DNA of 11,745 nucleotides from Candidatus Ancillula trichonymphae ImTpAt. GTDB lineage: Bacteria; Actinomycetota; Actinomycetes; Actinomycetales; Bifidobacteriaceae. Position 1 is the first letter of the stretch. Every line of letters starts with the position of its first letter. The notes below the pieces were generated by a model that saw nothing but the letters and a program-made list of their open reading frames with translations, was not told the DNA's origin and did not search any database. This document shows positions 1-7,030 of this stretch, in pieces. The translations under genes and the position numbers were made by a program. Location of the stretch: the NCBI GenBank assembly GCA_000485475.1, contig AXYY01000009.1, positions 1 through 11,745 on the forward strand, in the 5' to 3' direction.

Positions 1-84
1 TTTTAGAACACCTTCCATGCCCCCGCTTGGAAAAAACAATTCCGGATCATGGTTCGCACATCCTGCATTTTCACGCCATTTCAA
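1..84 (-). CDS. WhiB-family Fe-S transcription factor, N-terminal part (runs off the left edge)
   Basis: WhiB-like proteins are small actinobacterial regulators that bind a [4Fe-4S] cluster through four cysteines and act with the principal sigma factor. Read on the minus strand from a TTG codon at 84, the first residues are MKWRENAGCANHDPELFFP, then SGGMEGVLK up to the window edge. This is the family's opening pattern: W, then the first cluster Cys (C9), then D-P-E-L-F-F-P. The other three cysteines and the GxWGG turn would lie outside the window. TTG is chosen because an AAGGAG stands 5 nt upstream (90-95) and the only nearby ATG frame stops at once. Only 28 codons are visible, so the WhiB subtype cannot be named. 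It is separated from plsC by about 200 bases and has its own promoter. Confidence 0.85.
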   Translation of the reverse strand, partial: MKWRENAGCANHDPELFFPSGGMEGVLK

Positions 85-120
85 ATTGACTCCTTAAGTA
101 AAAGAATAACTAACGTTAAC

Positions 121-147
121 AGTGTAGCACTTTTTATAAAAAGTCAA
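121..147 (-). promoter_or_regulatory. Candidate promoter of the whiB-like gene
   Basis: On the minus strand a -35 TTGACT (142-147) and a -10 TACACT (121-126) are separated by 15 bp, which is short compared with the usual 17. Transcription would begin near 114, giving a leader of about 30 nt that carries AAGGAG at 90-95. An 8-bp palindrome TAACGTTA (111-118) overlaps the predicted start point. The assignment rests on consensus matching only. Confidence 0.55.
129..144. promoter_or_regulatory. Perfect 16-bp palindrome ACTTTTTATAAAAAGT, possible operator in the whiB promoter
   Basis: The two 8-nt halves are exact reverse complements. The site fills most of the spacer between the proposed -35 and -10 of the whiB promoter and overlaps the -35, which is where a repressor or spacer-remodelling activator would bind. 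A related sequence, with TTTTATA and AAAAAGT separated by one extra C, lies at 163-177. Its AT-richness means chance cannot be excluded. Confidence 0.4.
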
Positions 148-198
148 GAGTTTTTTGGATTATTTTATACAAAAAGTGACCCCCTAGGAATTTTTAGG

Positions 199-220
199 GA
201 ACCACCTCTGAACCACCTCT
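199..220. repeat. Two perfect tandem copies of an 11-bp unit (GAACCACCTCT)
   Basis: Bases 199-209 and 210-220 are identical. They lie between the end of plsC and the whiB promoter, about 85-106 bp upstream of the predicted whiB start. This spacing would suit an upstream regulator site, although a simple tandem duplication is equally possible. An imperfect hairpin with CCCTA (183-187) and TAGGG (195-199) abuts the repeat. A TATAAT on the plus strand (225-230) has no -35 and no downstream plus-strand gene. Confidence 0.6.
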
Positions 221-268
221 ATAGTATAATAGTAACTACATATTTTTCATTTTACCTCATTATTGGCA

Positions 269-284
269 ACGGGTTTTATCCCGT
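269..284 (-). terminator. Weak candidate terminator after plsC
   Basis: ACGGG (269-273) and CCCGT (280-284) form a 5-bp stem with a 6-nt loop, starting 3 nt past the plsC stop codon. No T-tract follows in the minus direction, so intrinsic termination would be inefficient. It is the only hairpin at the end of the five-gene operon. The rest of the 85-287 gap holds the whiB regulatory elements and nothing coding that I can support. Confidence 0.3.
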
Positions 285-287
285 CAC

Positions 288-1127
288 CTACCACGCATCG
301 TACAGTTCGAATATTAAATATATGCTTAATAAATAATGAAAATTCATATATTCTACTAGTGGTCTACTCTTTTTGAGAATTTGTACACCGTTTTTAACTG
401 CGTACTCCTCAATATCAACACCTGCATTGATCAACTTCTTGGCGTCAGTTGCATACATATCCACATAGGTTTGATCACTGATCTCCCAAATGGCACGCAT
501 AATCTTGTCCGTTACTTGCCGAATTATGGTATGTACTTCTTGTTCATTGTCTGCAGCAATTGCTTCGGCGTAGGAATCGTAGAATTCATCAAAATGCAGA
601 GGCTCGCCAAAAACAGCACCGCACCTCTTCGGATACGCGAACCGCTGTCCAGGTTTTTGTGCCTCTCTAGTCCCAATCATGGCAACTGGAATAACTGGTA
701 CCTGTTTTTCAAGTGCAAGTTTAGCAATTCCAGTCCTCCCCTTGTACAAGTGCCCATCTGGTGAACGCGTTCCCTCCGGATATATGCCGAAGAGGTTTCC
801 AGAATTTAGTGCGTTCTTGCCAATATTTAGCGCCTCTTCAGCCGCTCTTCCACCGTTTCGATCAACTGGGTAGACGGACACGCTCGTGAAGAAGAATTTT
901 ATCAACTTGTTCTTCAGCGTATCACTCCTGAAGTATTCTTTTTTGCCGATGAACCAGATTTTTCTCCACACAACAATCGGCAAGACAAATGAGTCGATAA
1001 CTGCAAGATGATTTGACGCTACAATTGCTGCACCTTTCTTGGGGATACTGCGCTTGTTCTTAGTGAACGCCCTAAAATACAGCCTGGTGAACAATCCAAT
1101 AGTTTTCGTAAGTACATGATATAACAT
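288..1127 (-). CDS. plsC: 1-acyl-sn-glycerol-3-phosphate acyltransferase (PlsC/LPLAT family)
   Basis: The family transfers a second acyl chain to lysophosphatidic acid at the inner face of the membrane to make phosphatidic acid, the precursor of membrane phospholipids. The catalytic HxxxxD motif is at H40-D45 within SNHLAVIDS, and the phosphate-binding motif is at 117-122 (PEGTRS). A VPVIPVAMIGT strand follows at 143-153. The length of 279 aa is usual for actinobacterial members. The ATG at 1127 is preferred over the TTG at 1130 because AAAGGAG (1134-1140) then has a 6-nt spacing, and the TGA of the upstream gene shares one base with it (TGATG), indicating translational coupling. It is last in the typA operon. 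Other lyso-lipid acceptors are possible in this family, so the substrate is inferred. Confidence 0.88.
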   Translation of the reverse strand: MLYHVLTKTIGLFTRLYFRAFTKNKRSIPKKGAAIVASNHLAVIDSFVLPIVVWRKIWFIGKKEYFRSDTLKNKLIKFFFTSVSVYPVDRNGGRAAEEALNIGKNALNSGNLFGIYPEGTRSPDGHLYKGRTGIAKLALEKQVPVIPVAMIGTREAQKPGQRFAYPKRCGAVFGEPLHFDEFYDSYAEAIAADNEQEVHTIIRQVTDKIMRAIWEISDQTYVDMYATDAKKLINAGVDIEEYAVKNGVQILKKSRPLVEYMNFHYLLSIYLIFELYDAW

Positions 1128-2059
1128 CAACTTCTCCTTTCCAGAAGTTCCCGTAATCTATCAACTTGATCTGGAATTATGCGCTCACTGTTCGCGAAAT
1201 CCTCTAAAAGCTGCAGAATACTTTGATCACCTGCACACACTTCACCTTCCAATAACAACTTCTCTAGCAATTCTACGATAAGTGCGGAAACCTTACCAGT
1301 TTGAATGTCTTTCTGCAAGTCTTTGAAATCGTTGTTCTGCTGAAATTCAACACCTTTTCGCACTTCTAACAGCACAGTTTCAGCTTCTACGCGCGTATCA
1401 TCAGCACCTCGTAAAGTCAGCCCCAAGACAGCCGGAGCAACCGTTGTATAACTCGCAGTTTTCAGACGAACGACTTTTCTGGCATCCGCGGCCGCACTTT
1501 TGAGCGCATTTGTATCCCTGAGTAGTTGATTCAGTGGCTGGTTGACAAGTTTTGCATCAAGAACTTGCCCTAGAATAACGTCGCGGTGCATCTTGTGCCA
1601 AATATCTGCAAGTTTTGAGCAAACAACTAACGGCACACCCTCCATTTGTGCATGTACTTGTGCTTTGGAAAAACACCAAGACGCAGCGGACAGTACGAAA
1701 TCACCAAGTAGTAGTGCCTCATTTTCTCCCAATGTAATGCGGCTCGTTGATCGACCTCTGCGCACTGCGTCACCATCAATTATGTCATCATGAACGAGCA
1801 TCGCGGTCTGGAAAAATTCAAGTGCTGCACAAAAGTATACGTGCATCTTCTGGATATTCGACTCGTCAACGCACGCATAACTCAAGAACTTCGAGGCGCG
1901 CGTTAACTTGCCGCCCAAGATGCATTCTTCCAGCTCCTTAAAGTACAACTCCAAACTCTTCGCTATGCAACTACTTGAAATATCCACAAGACTAGAATCT
2001 CGAAACTCCACAATAAGCTCGCGAAACTGTGCAGTCAGCTCTTCGGGCAAGTTCTTCAT
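1127..2059 (-). CDS. Polyprenyl (geranylgeranyl/farnesyl-type) diphosphate synthase with a substituted second Asp motif
   Basis: Trans-isoprenyl diphosphate synthases condense isopentenyl diphosphate onto an allylic diphosphate to make chains for quinones, carotenoids or lipid carriers. The first Asp-rich motif is intact (HDDIID, D91, D92, D95), followed by RRGRST at 100-105. GQVLDA is at 164-169 and a KT pair at 200-201. The second Asp-rich motif, normally DDxxD, reads N243-D244-F-K-D247, so the first metal-binding Asp is Asn. TGK follows at 254-256. At 310 aa it is somewhat shorter than typical 330-350 aa actinobacterial members. The ATG start lies 9 nt after the chorismate mutase stop and has no strong Shine-Dalgarno, so translation may depend on the upstream gene. 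Chain length cannot be read from the sequence, and activity may be altered by the Asn. Confidence 0.85.
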   Translation of the reverse strand: MKNLPEELTAQFRELIVEFRDSSLVDISSSCIAKSLELYFKELEECILGGKLTRASKFLSYACVDESNIQKMHVYFCAALEFFQTAMLVHDDIIDGDAVRRGRSTSRITLGENEALLLGDFVLSAASWCFSKAQVHAQMEGVPLVVCSKLADIWHKMHRDVILGQVLDAKLVNQPLNQLLRDTNALKSAAADARKVVRLKTASYTTVAPAVLGLTLRGADDTRVEAETVLLEVRKGVEFQQNNDFKDLQKDIQTGKVSALIVELLEKLLLEGEVCAGDQSILQLLEDFANSERIIPDQVDRLRELLERRS

Positions 2060-2068
2060 ATTTTTTGA

Positions 2069-2353
2069 CTACCAACCCTTCTTGATAATTGTGTGCTGTT
2101 GTTTTGAGTACTGCATAAATATCTCGAAAATGTCTTTCTCAATCCCTGCGGGCAGTCCGTATTCAGTCGCTAATTTCTTCAACTTCTTGTACTGTTTCGC
2201 CTCTCTGGTTGCATCCAACGGTTCAAGATTGTTCTGCGCTTTGTAGTAACCAACTTCTGTTGTTAGTGCGAATCTACGCGCAAGCAAATGCAAGATTTCA
2301 TCGTCCACTTCATCAATTAAATTGCGAAGTTCGTCTAGTTCACGCACAATCAT
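2069..2353 (-). CDS. Chorismate mutase, AroQ class (type II)
   Basis: The enzyme rearranges chorismate to prephenate, the branch step to phenylalanine and tyrosine. The 94-aa all-helical protein carries the AroQ active-site set at positions one less than in the E. coli domain: R10, R27, K38, D47, R50, E51 and S83. The last ligand (Gln88 in E. coli) falls at H87, with Q85 and Q86 beside it, so that contact may differ. The ATG at 2353 is chosen because AGGAG lies 4 nt upstream (2358-2362). An earlier ATG at 2374 has no ribosome binding site and would break the register with the family. It overlaps the end of the phosphatase gene by 14 nt and sits 9 nt before the prenyl synthase gene. It is a stand-alone mutase, with no prephenate dehydratase domain attached. 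Confidence 0.85.
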   Translation of the reverse strand: MIVRELDELRNLIDEVDDEILHLLARRFALTTEVGYYKAQNNLEPLDATREAKQYKKLKKLATEYGLPAGIEKDIFEIFMQYSKQQHTIIKKGW

Positions 2354-3617
2354 AAAGCTCCTGTAGTTGTTCATCTAGTTCACGGTTCGCTGAAGCACGC
2401 GCAGATTTTATGCCACCTGAAGTTGACCAGTAATTACCATCAACGGCTCTAAAAACACCACCCGCATTTTCAACCACTGGAATGAGCGCTGCAACATCGT
2501 AAAGTTCAAGATCTGGTTCAGTCGCAATGTCAACGCCTCCTTGAGCAAGAAGCATATATGAGTAGAAATCGCCAAATCCGCGGGTTCGTGCAACTTTTCC
2601 AGACAGTTTTGTGAAGAAGTTCACGTATTCAGGTGCAGAATTTACCCATCCACCAGCGCTCGAAATGCTCGTAAATGCGTCTTCAAGATTCTGCACACTT
2701 GAAGTGTCAATGCGCTTTGGTTTTCCACCAATTGACGCATCGAACTTCCACGCGCGCACTTTCGGACTTGCCCACCAGCGCGCAGCAAGTGCAGGTGCTG
2801 AAACAATCGACTTAGTTGGTTTACGAACACCTGTTATAGAGTTGAACTCTTCAAGTGCAATAAGTGTTGCAAAAATCGGCACACCGCGAATGAAGTTCTT
2901 TGTGCCATCTATTGGATCGATTATCCATCGACGAGCCTTGTTTTCAGCGCTCAAATCTGCGCCCGCACTTTCAAATTCCTCACCCAAAACCACATCATTT
3001 GGGAACTTCTGCATAATCTTTGCGCGGATATATTCTTCAACCTCTTTGTCCACTTGTGTAACTGGAGTTCCGTCACTTTTGGCTTCAACCGCGAACTCGC
3101 AACACTCGAATGCTTCCAGAAGCATTACATCAGTTTGCTCAGTAATTCCATACATAAAATTCAAGTCATCGTCATCACTACTTAGTTGTTTTGTGCTACT
3201 TCTCGCATGCAACCACGCTTCTGGTAGAAGTGAAGCAGCAAGTGGAAAAATGAACGCACCAATGACTATGCACCACCCTAAATAACCTGCCCACGGTTTC
3301 TCACCTGCAATCGTACCGCCTAGAACTAATACATCACCAGTATCAAGTGTTGCCAACATATAAACAACTACTGAACAGGCAACTGCAAAAAAATATACCA
3401 AGAATCCCCCAAAGTGGTAGCGAATGAGAACGCCCGCAGAAAACAAGAGTGCAACTGCGAGGATAAAACCATATGGAACTGGTGTGTTGATCCCAATCCG
3501 GTGTAGAAGAACACTAGCAATTGCGACCACAACCGCCGCACCAAAAACCGCTGCGATTAAGCCTAGAACAAATGAAAAACTACCATCTTTTTGATTACTA
3601 GGTAGATTTTTTTGCAC
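2340..3617 (-). CDS. hisN: Histidinol-phosphatase of the inositol monophosphatase family, fused to an N-terminal four-helix membrane domain
   Basis: HisN-type enzymes dephosphorylate L-histidinol phosphate in histidine synthesis using Mg2+. In this 425-aa protein, residues 1-140 contain four predicted membrane helices (about 16-39, 48-66, 71-91, 111-131), resembling small actinobacterial membrane proteins such as DUF6113. After an acidic linker (SSDDDD), the phosphatase domain spans about 155-425. Visible motifs are PVTQVDKEVE (185-194), GEE (212-214), WIIDPIDGTKNF (231-242) and LYDVAALIPVVENAGG (372-387), so the metal ligands E213, D234, D237 and D374 are all present. The pattern is closer to HisN than to true inositol monophosphatases. 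The GTG at 3617 is preferred because GGGAG (3625-3629) is 7 nt upstream, and it overlaps typA by 20 nt. A hisC gene in the same window supports histidine synthesis. An internal ATG at 3155 could start a soluble form but has no clear ribosome site. Substrate choice is inferred. Confidence 0.8.
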   Translation of the reverse strand: MQKNLPSNQKDGSFSFVLGLIAAVFGAAVVVAIASVLLHRIGINTPVPYGFILAVALLFSAGVLIRYHFGGFLVYFFAVACSVVVYMLATLDTGDVLVLGGTIAGEKPWAGYLGWCIVIGAFIFPLAASLLPEAWLHARSSTKQLSSDDDDLNFMYGITEQTDVMLLEAFECCEFAVEAKSDGTPVTQVDKEVEEYIRAKIMQKFPNDVVLGEEFESAGADLSAENKARRWIIDPIDGTKNFIRGVPIFATLIALEEFNSITGVRKPTKSIVSAPALAARWWASPKVRAWKFDASIGGKPKRIDTSSVQNLEDAFTSISSAGGWVNSAPEYVNFFTKLSGKVARTRGFGDFYSYMLLAQGGVDIATEPDLELYDVAALIPVVENAGGVFRAVDGNYWSTSGGIKSARASANRELDEQLQELYDCA

Positions 3618-5544
3618 GGCTCTGCTCCCTTGCACGTTGGTCGTTGTTCAGAGTTACTTTTCTAATGCGCACGAACTCTGGTGTTACTTCAACACATTCA
3701 TCTTCAGCTGCGAACTCCAAATTCTCTTCAAGCGTCAACTTCACTGGTGGCGCCATAGACTCCGCAATATCAGCGGTTACTGAACGCATATTCGTCAGTT
3801 GTTTCTCCTTGGTGATGTTAACAACCATATCCTCATTACGCGAGTTCTGTCCCACAACCATGCCCTCGTAAACCTCTTGTGTTGGCTCAACGAAGAACTT
3901 CCCGCGTTCTTGAAGTTTCACCATTGCAAAAGACGTCGCCACACCTGAACGATCTGCAACCAACGAACCAACTGTGCGTGTCTCGATTACTCCTACCCAA
4001 GGTTTGTAGCCATCTGAAATGCTCGAGATGATTCCAGTTCCGCGCGTATTCGTCAAGAACTGTGTGCGAAAACCGATCAATCCTCGTGCGGGAACAGAAA
4101 ACTCGAGCCGTATCCAACCAGAGCCGTGGTTCATCATGTGCAGCATTTCGCCCTTGCGAGCCGCCATCAGCTGCGTTATCTCGCCCATGAACTCCTCCGG
4201 AATATCAATTGTGGCAATTCCGAACGGCTCGTGCACTTTCTGGTTGACGGTTTTCTTGACAACTTGCGGTTTACCAACTGTCAACTCAAATCCTTCACGC
4301 CGCATCTGCTCCACCAAAATTGCGAGCGCAAGTTCTCCGCGCGCCCGTACTTCCCAGGTGTCCGGACGATCTGTTGGCAAAACTCGTAGTGAAACATTTC
4401 CTATAAGTTCACGATCCAACCTGTCTTTAACTTGCCGCGCAGTAACTTTTCTGTCCTTATCTTTAACCGCTGGCATTTTCGGAGTTCGACCAGCAAGTGG
4501 CGAGGTATTTATTCCAATTGTTGCACTAATCGCAGGGTCGTCAACCACTATTGGATCCAAAGCGTGCGGATTTGCCAAATCTGCTAGTGTATCACCAATC
4601 GAGATGTCTGGAATTCCAGCAATTGCAACAATATCACCTGGACCAACCTTTTCAACTGGGTGACGATCAAGTGCCTTAGTTTTCAGCAATTCAGTAATCT
4701 TAACGGTCTGAATATCCGCACCCGGACCGTCCGCTTTACCGTTCTTAATCCAGGCAACACTTCTGCCCTTGATAAATTCACCGCTGTAGATTCGCACAAG
4801 TGCTAAACGCCCCAGAAACGGTGAGACATCCAGATTAGTAACTTGTGCAAGACATGTACCATCTGGATCAAACTCAGGTGCAGGAATGTGTTCTAAAATT
4901 GCACTGAAGAGCGGTTCGAGGTTCGAGTTGTCTGGAAGTGCTCCGTTTGCAGGTTGATTAGTGGATACAGCACCTGCCTTCGCTGAGGCGTAGATAACTG
5001 GCGCGTTCAACACAACATCGGTATCAAGTTCCATGCCCTCATCTGCCAGATCACTTGCAAGCCCAAGCAGTAAATCAAGTGTTTCTGAAACAACCTCAGA
5101 TATTCTGGCATCAGGGCGGTCCACTTTATTCACCACAACTATTACAGGCAACTTCGCAATCAGCGCTTTCTTCAGAACAAAACGAGTCTGCGGAAGAGGA
5201 CCTTCTGAAGAGTCCACGAGCAAAACAACTCCATCAACCATGCTGAGACCGCGCTCGACTTCACCTCCAAAATCTGCATGTCCTGGTGTGTCAATAACAT
5301 TGATCGTAACTGGTGTTCCGCTGGATGAATTGCGCTTGTCAAGATATTTAATAGCAGTATTTTTTGCAAGAATGGTAATACCTTTCTCGCGCTCAAGGTC
5401 ACCAGAATCCATCGCACGATCATCGACAACTTCACGTTCACCAAAAGAATTTGTTTGCTTGAGCATCGCATCAACAAGCGTCGTTTTCCCATGGTCAACA
5501 TGTGCGACAATTGCCACGTTGCGTAAATCTTCTCTTTTAGACAT
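3598..5544 (-). CDS. typA: Ribosome-associated translational GTPase TypA/BipA
   Basis: TypA is an EF-G-like GTPase that binds the 70S ribosome at the factor site and helps ribosome assembly and growth under stress. The 648-aa protein shows G1 AHVDHGKT (14-21), G2 EREKGITI (51-58), G3 DTPGH (85-89), G4 NKVD (139-142) and G5 SAK (187-189). An EF-Tu-like beta domain follows, then EF-G III/V-like domains and the TypA-specific C-terminus (RGLIGFRTQFL region, then GTGI). Length and domain order are normal. The start MSKREDLRNVAIVAHVDHGK at 5544 is chosen over an upstream in-frame start at 5595, because the family begins here and an extended -10 element lies inside the longer version. It is the first gene of the five-gene minus-strand operon. 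Confidence 0.96.
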   Translation of the reverse strand: MSKREDLRNVAIVAHVDHGKTTLVDAMLKQTNSFGEREVVDDRAMDSGDLEREKGITILAKNTAIKYLDKRNSSSGTPVTINVIDTPGHADFGGEVERGLSMVDGVVLLVDSSEGPLPQTRFVLKKALIAKLPVIVVVNKVDRPDARISEVVSETLDLLLGLASDLADEGMELDTDVVLNAPVIYASAKAGAVSTNQPANGALPDNSNLEPLFSAILEHIPAPEFDPDGTCLAQVTNLDVSPFLGRLALVRIYSGEFIKGRSVAWIKNGKADGPGADIQTVKITELLKTKALDRHPVEKVGPGDIVAIAGIPDISIGDTLADLANPHALDPIVVDDPAISATIGINTSPLAGRTPKMPAVKDKDRKVTARQVKDRLDRELIGNVSLRVLPTDRPDTWEVRARGELALAILVEQMRREGFELTVGKPQVVKKTVNQKVHEPFGIATIDIPEEFMGEITQLMAARKGEMLHMMNHGSGWIRLEFSVPARGLIGFRTQFLTNTRGTGIISSISDGYKPWVGVIETRTVGSLVADRSGVATSFAMVKLQERGKFFVEPTQEVYEGMVVGQNSRNEDMVVNITKEKQLTNMRSVTADIAESMAPPVKLTLEENLEFAAEDECVEVTPEFVRIRKVTLNNDQRAREQSRAKKST

Positions 5545-5547
5545 GCC

Positions 5548-5560
5548 CGCATTATAGCAC
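5548..5560 (-). promoter_or_regulatory. Extended -10 promoter of typA, predicted leaderless
   Basis: On the minus strand TGC-TATAAT occupies 5551-5559. Six bases separate the T of TATAAT from the ATG at 5544, so the A of the start codon is the expected first transcribed base. No Shine-Dalgarno precedes the ATG. No good -35 lies 16-18 bp upstream, which fits an extended -10 (TGn) promoter. A 13-nt identical string occurs at the MgtE-N/CBS gene promoter (7110-7122). Confidence 0.75.
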
Positions 5561-5637
5561 AACAACGGAACTTTCGCTGTAGAGGTCAACAACAACTTCC
5601 ATACACCAGTTATTAGTTGTTAAGTTCATGCTGACTT

Positions 5638-5693
5638 TAGACAGATTTGTTCTCAGTAGTTTATAATCATACTCATGGTTTTTTTGTAAGGAG
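5638..5693 (+). promoter_or_regulatory. Promoter and ribosome binding site of the decayed surface-protein gene
   Basis: A -35 TAGACA (5638-5643, five of six to consensus) and a perfect -10 TATAAT (5662-5667) are 18 bp apart. AAGGAG (5688-5693) stands 4 nt before the ATG at 5698. This promoter is divergent from the typA promoter, with about 80 bp between the two -10 elements. The initiation signals are intact although the gene behind them is broken. Confidence 0.7.
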
Positions 5694-5697
5694 TAAT

Positions 5698-6947
5698 ATG
5701 AAATTGAATGTGCGGAAATTAAAAATGGCTGGAATACAACTAGTTAGTGTTTCCTTGTCGTTTACTTGGTGCATCTTGCATTTTTAAGACCTCGCAATCG
5801 GCTGGTGAAGAAAGTGTGGTCTACTTGAAAATCAATGCGATTCCTACAACGCTGCGAACGCATCAGCAAGTAAATATTACGCTAGTTCTAAGGTTGCCTT
5901 TGCTGGCTACAACTGGGACACAATCGGCTACAACAATGATGAAGTTGTTGGAGTCTCTGGACCCAAGAATACAGTAACCTTGCTGCTTGATGTAAGCAGT
6001 TACAATCTACTAGATATACCTGAGAAGTTCAATGATATAACTAAAAGTCTTGATAATCTACAGGCGCACTTAACATCTGAAAATGCACAAAAAGTAGTAA
6101 AATCACCTGAAACAAATCAGGTCTTCTGGCGCTTGTGCTGAATGCGGGTGATGCAAGTGTGCTGAAAGAGTCAGTGTGGGCGTATGAAGACTCGTGGTTG
6201 TTGAATTCTACAACAAGTCATAAAATGCTTTAAGATGGTGAGATAAACTTCAACCCGCTTGAAGTGAACGAGACGAACGCTCTGAGACCCGCACTCTACA
6301 TAAAAACTGATGCGTTTATAAGAGATGTTGTAAAAGTAATTGCAAACACTGCGTCCGTTATGGAAAACTTGGTTGTTATAGCATACACGAAGACAAAACA
6401 AATACAGCTTGGGGGGTATTTGTGGGATATTGTTAGCTACAACGATGGTGTTCAACACGGGCTGATTTCCACACCTAAATCAAGTGCAGTCCTTTTGTTA
6501 TCTGCTGAAAGTGCGAGTAAATTTATGAACAACGAGTACATTCAGTTCGGTAATGATACTCACTACTACGATTCGCAAGTTAATACGAAACTCAAGAAGT
6601 TTCATGCGTAGTTCAGTAAACTGGAAACAGAAATTGAAATTGTGGAGCGTTCGTTCGGGGGAAGAGCAAACTGACAACTGATGGCTCAATTGCTGGACAA
6701 AATGTTGTGGGTGCATATTTCTGAATTCTATCGCTTGAAGAGGCACAAAAGCTGGAAAACCACTCACGAGTATATCTGCACTCCTGGTGGCTACGCTCCC
6801 CCGGATCAAGTGACTTTTTATGCCGCACAAGTGCTCAGCAACGGACTCGTTGACAAATCTGGCTGGATGAGCAAGTACAAGAATGTTCTGAGACCTGCAT
6901 TTTATGCAAAGTTAACGCTCAAGATCAAGGCGGCAATTGACAATTAA
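5698..6947 (+). pseudogene. Decayed secreted/surface protein gene with two DUF6273-like repeats
   Basis: Reading begins MKLNVRKLKMAGIQLVSVSL, a basic start followed by a hydrophobic run like a signal peptide, and hits TAA at 5785. A second frame across 5747-5830 ends the signal-like stretch with LLGASC. From 5809 to 6141 frame 1 is open and includes VAFAGYNWDTIGYN and NTVTLLLDVSSYN. The signal then moves to frame 3 near 6117 and continues to 6947, interrupted by TAA (6231), TAG (6609) and TGA (6672). Two half-copies of one domain can be seen: GYNWDTIGYN (5905-5934) ending at LRPALYIKT (6282-6308), and GGYLWDIVSYN (6411-6443) ending at LRPAFYAKL (6888-6914). A W-(D/R)-x-I-x-Y opening and a (V/L)RPA(L/F)Y close is the pattern I know from DUF6273-type domains of extracellular bacterial proteins. 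That family name is inference from memory. Promoter and ribosome site are intact. Confidence 0.7.
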
Positions 6948-6951
6948 AAGC

Positions 6952-6998
6952 GGAATTTCACTCTGTGAAATGCCATTGTTGCGCGCGCGGGCGCGCAA
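6952..6998 (+). terminator. Two adjacent hairpins after the surface-protein pseudogene
   Basis: The first hairpin has ATTTCAC (6955-6961) and GTGAAAT (6965-6971) around a 3-nt loop, extended by two G-C pairs across one A-G mismatch (6952-6974). The second has TTGCGCGC (6979-6986) and GCGCGCAA (6991-6998) around GCGG. Only three Ts follow (6999-7001), so termination could be weak or factor-assisted. They start 5 nt after the last stop codon of the pseudogene. Confidence 0.5.
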
Positions 6999-7030
6999 TT
7001 TGACGGCGTTTTATAAAACACTATTGTTGT

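Noticed and set aside
225..230. Plus-strand TATAAT as a promoter for a small plus-strand gene in 49-336
   Set aside because: It has no -35, and the frame at 49-336 covers the minus-strand whiB start and its promoter; no supported plus-strand gene follows.
2611..3285. Plus-strand open frame (about 224 codons) opposite the HisN fusion
   Set aside because: It is antisense to conserved phosphatase motifs, with Ser/Ala-rich composition typical of shadow frames.
4019..4663. Long plus-strand open frame (about 214 codons) opposite typA
   Set aside because: It lies wholly antisense to the strongly conserved typA, has no ribosome binding site, and shows no recognisable domain; it is a codon-bias shadow.
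5545..5595. Longer typA start at 5595
   Set aside because: The extra 17 residues are not family-like, and the extended -10 promoter would lie inside the coding region.
5698..6947. Stop-codon recoding (reassigned TGA or TAG) instead of a pseudogene
   Set aside because: TAA, TAG and TGA all interrupt the frame and frame changes also occur, while neighbouring genes use TGA, TAG and TAA as normal ends.
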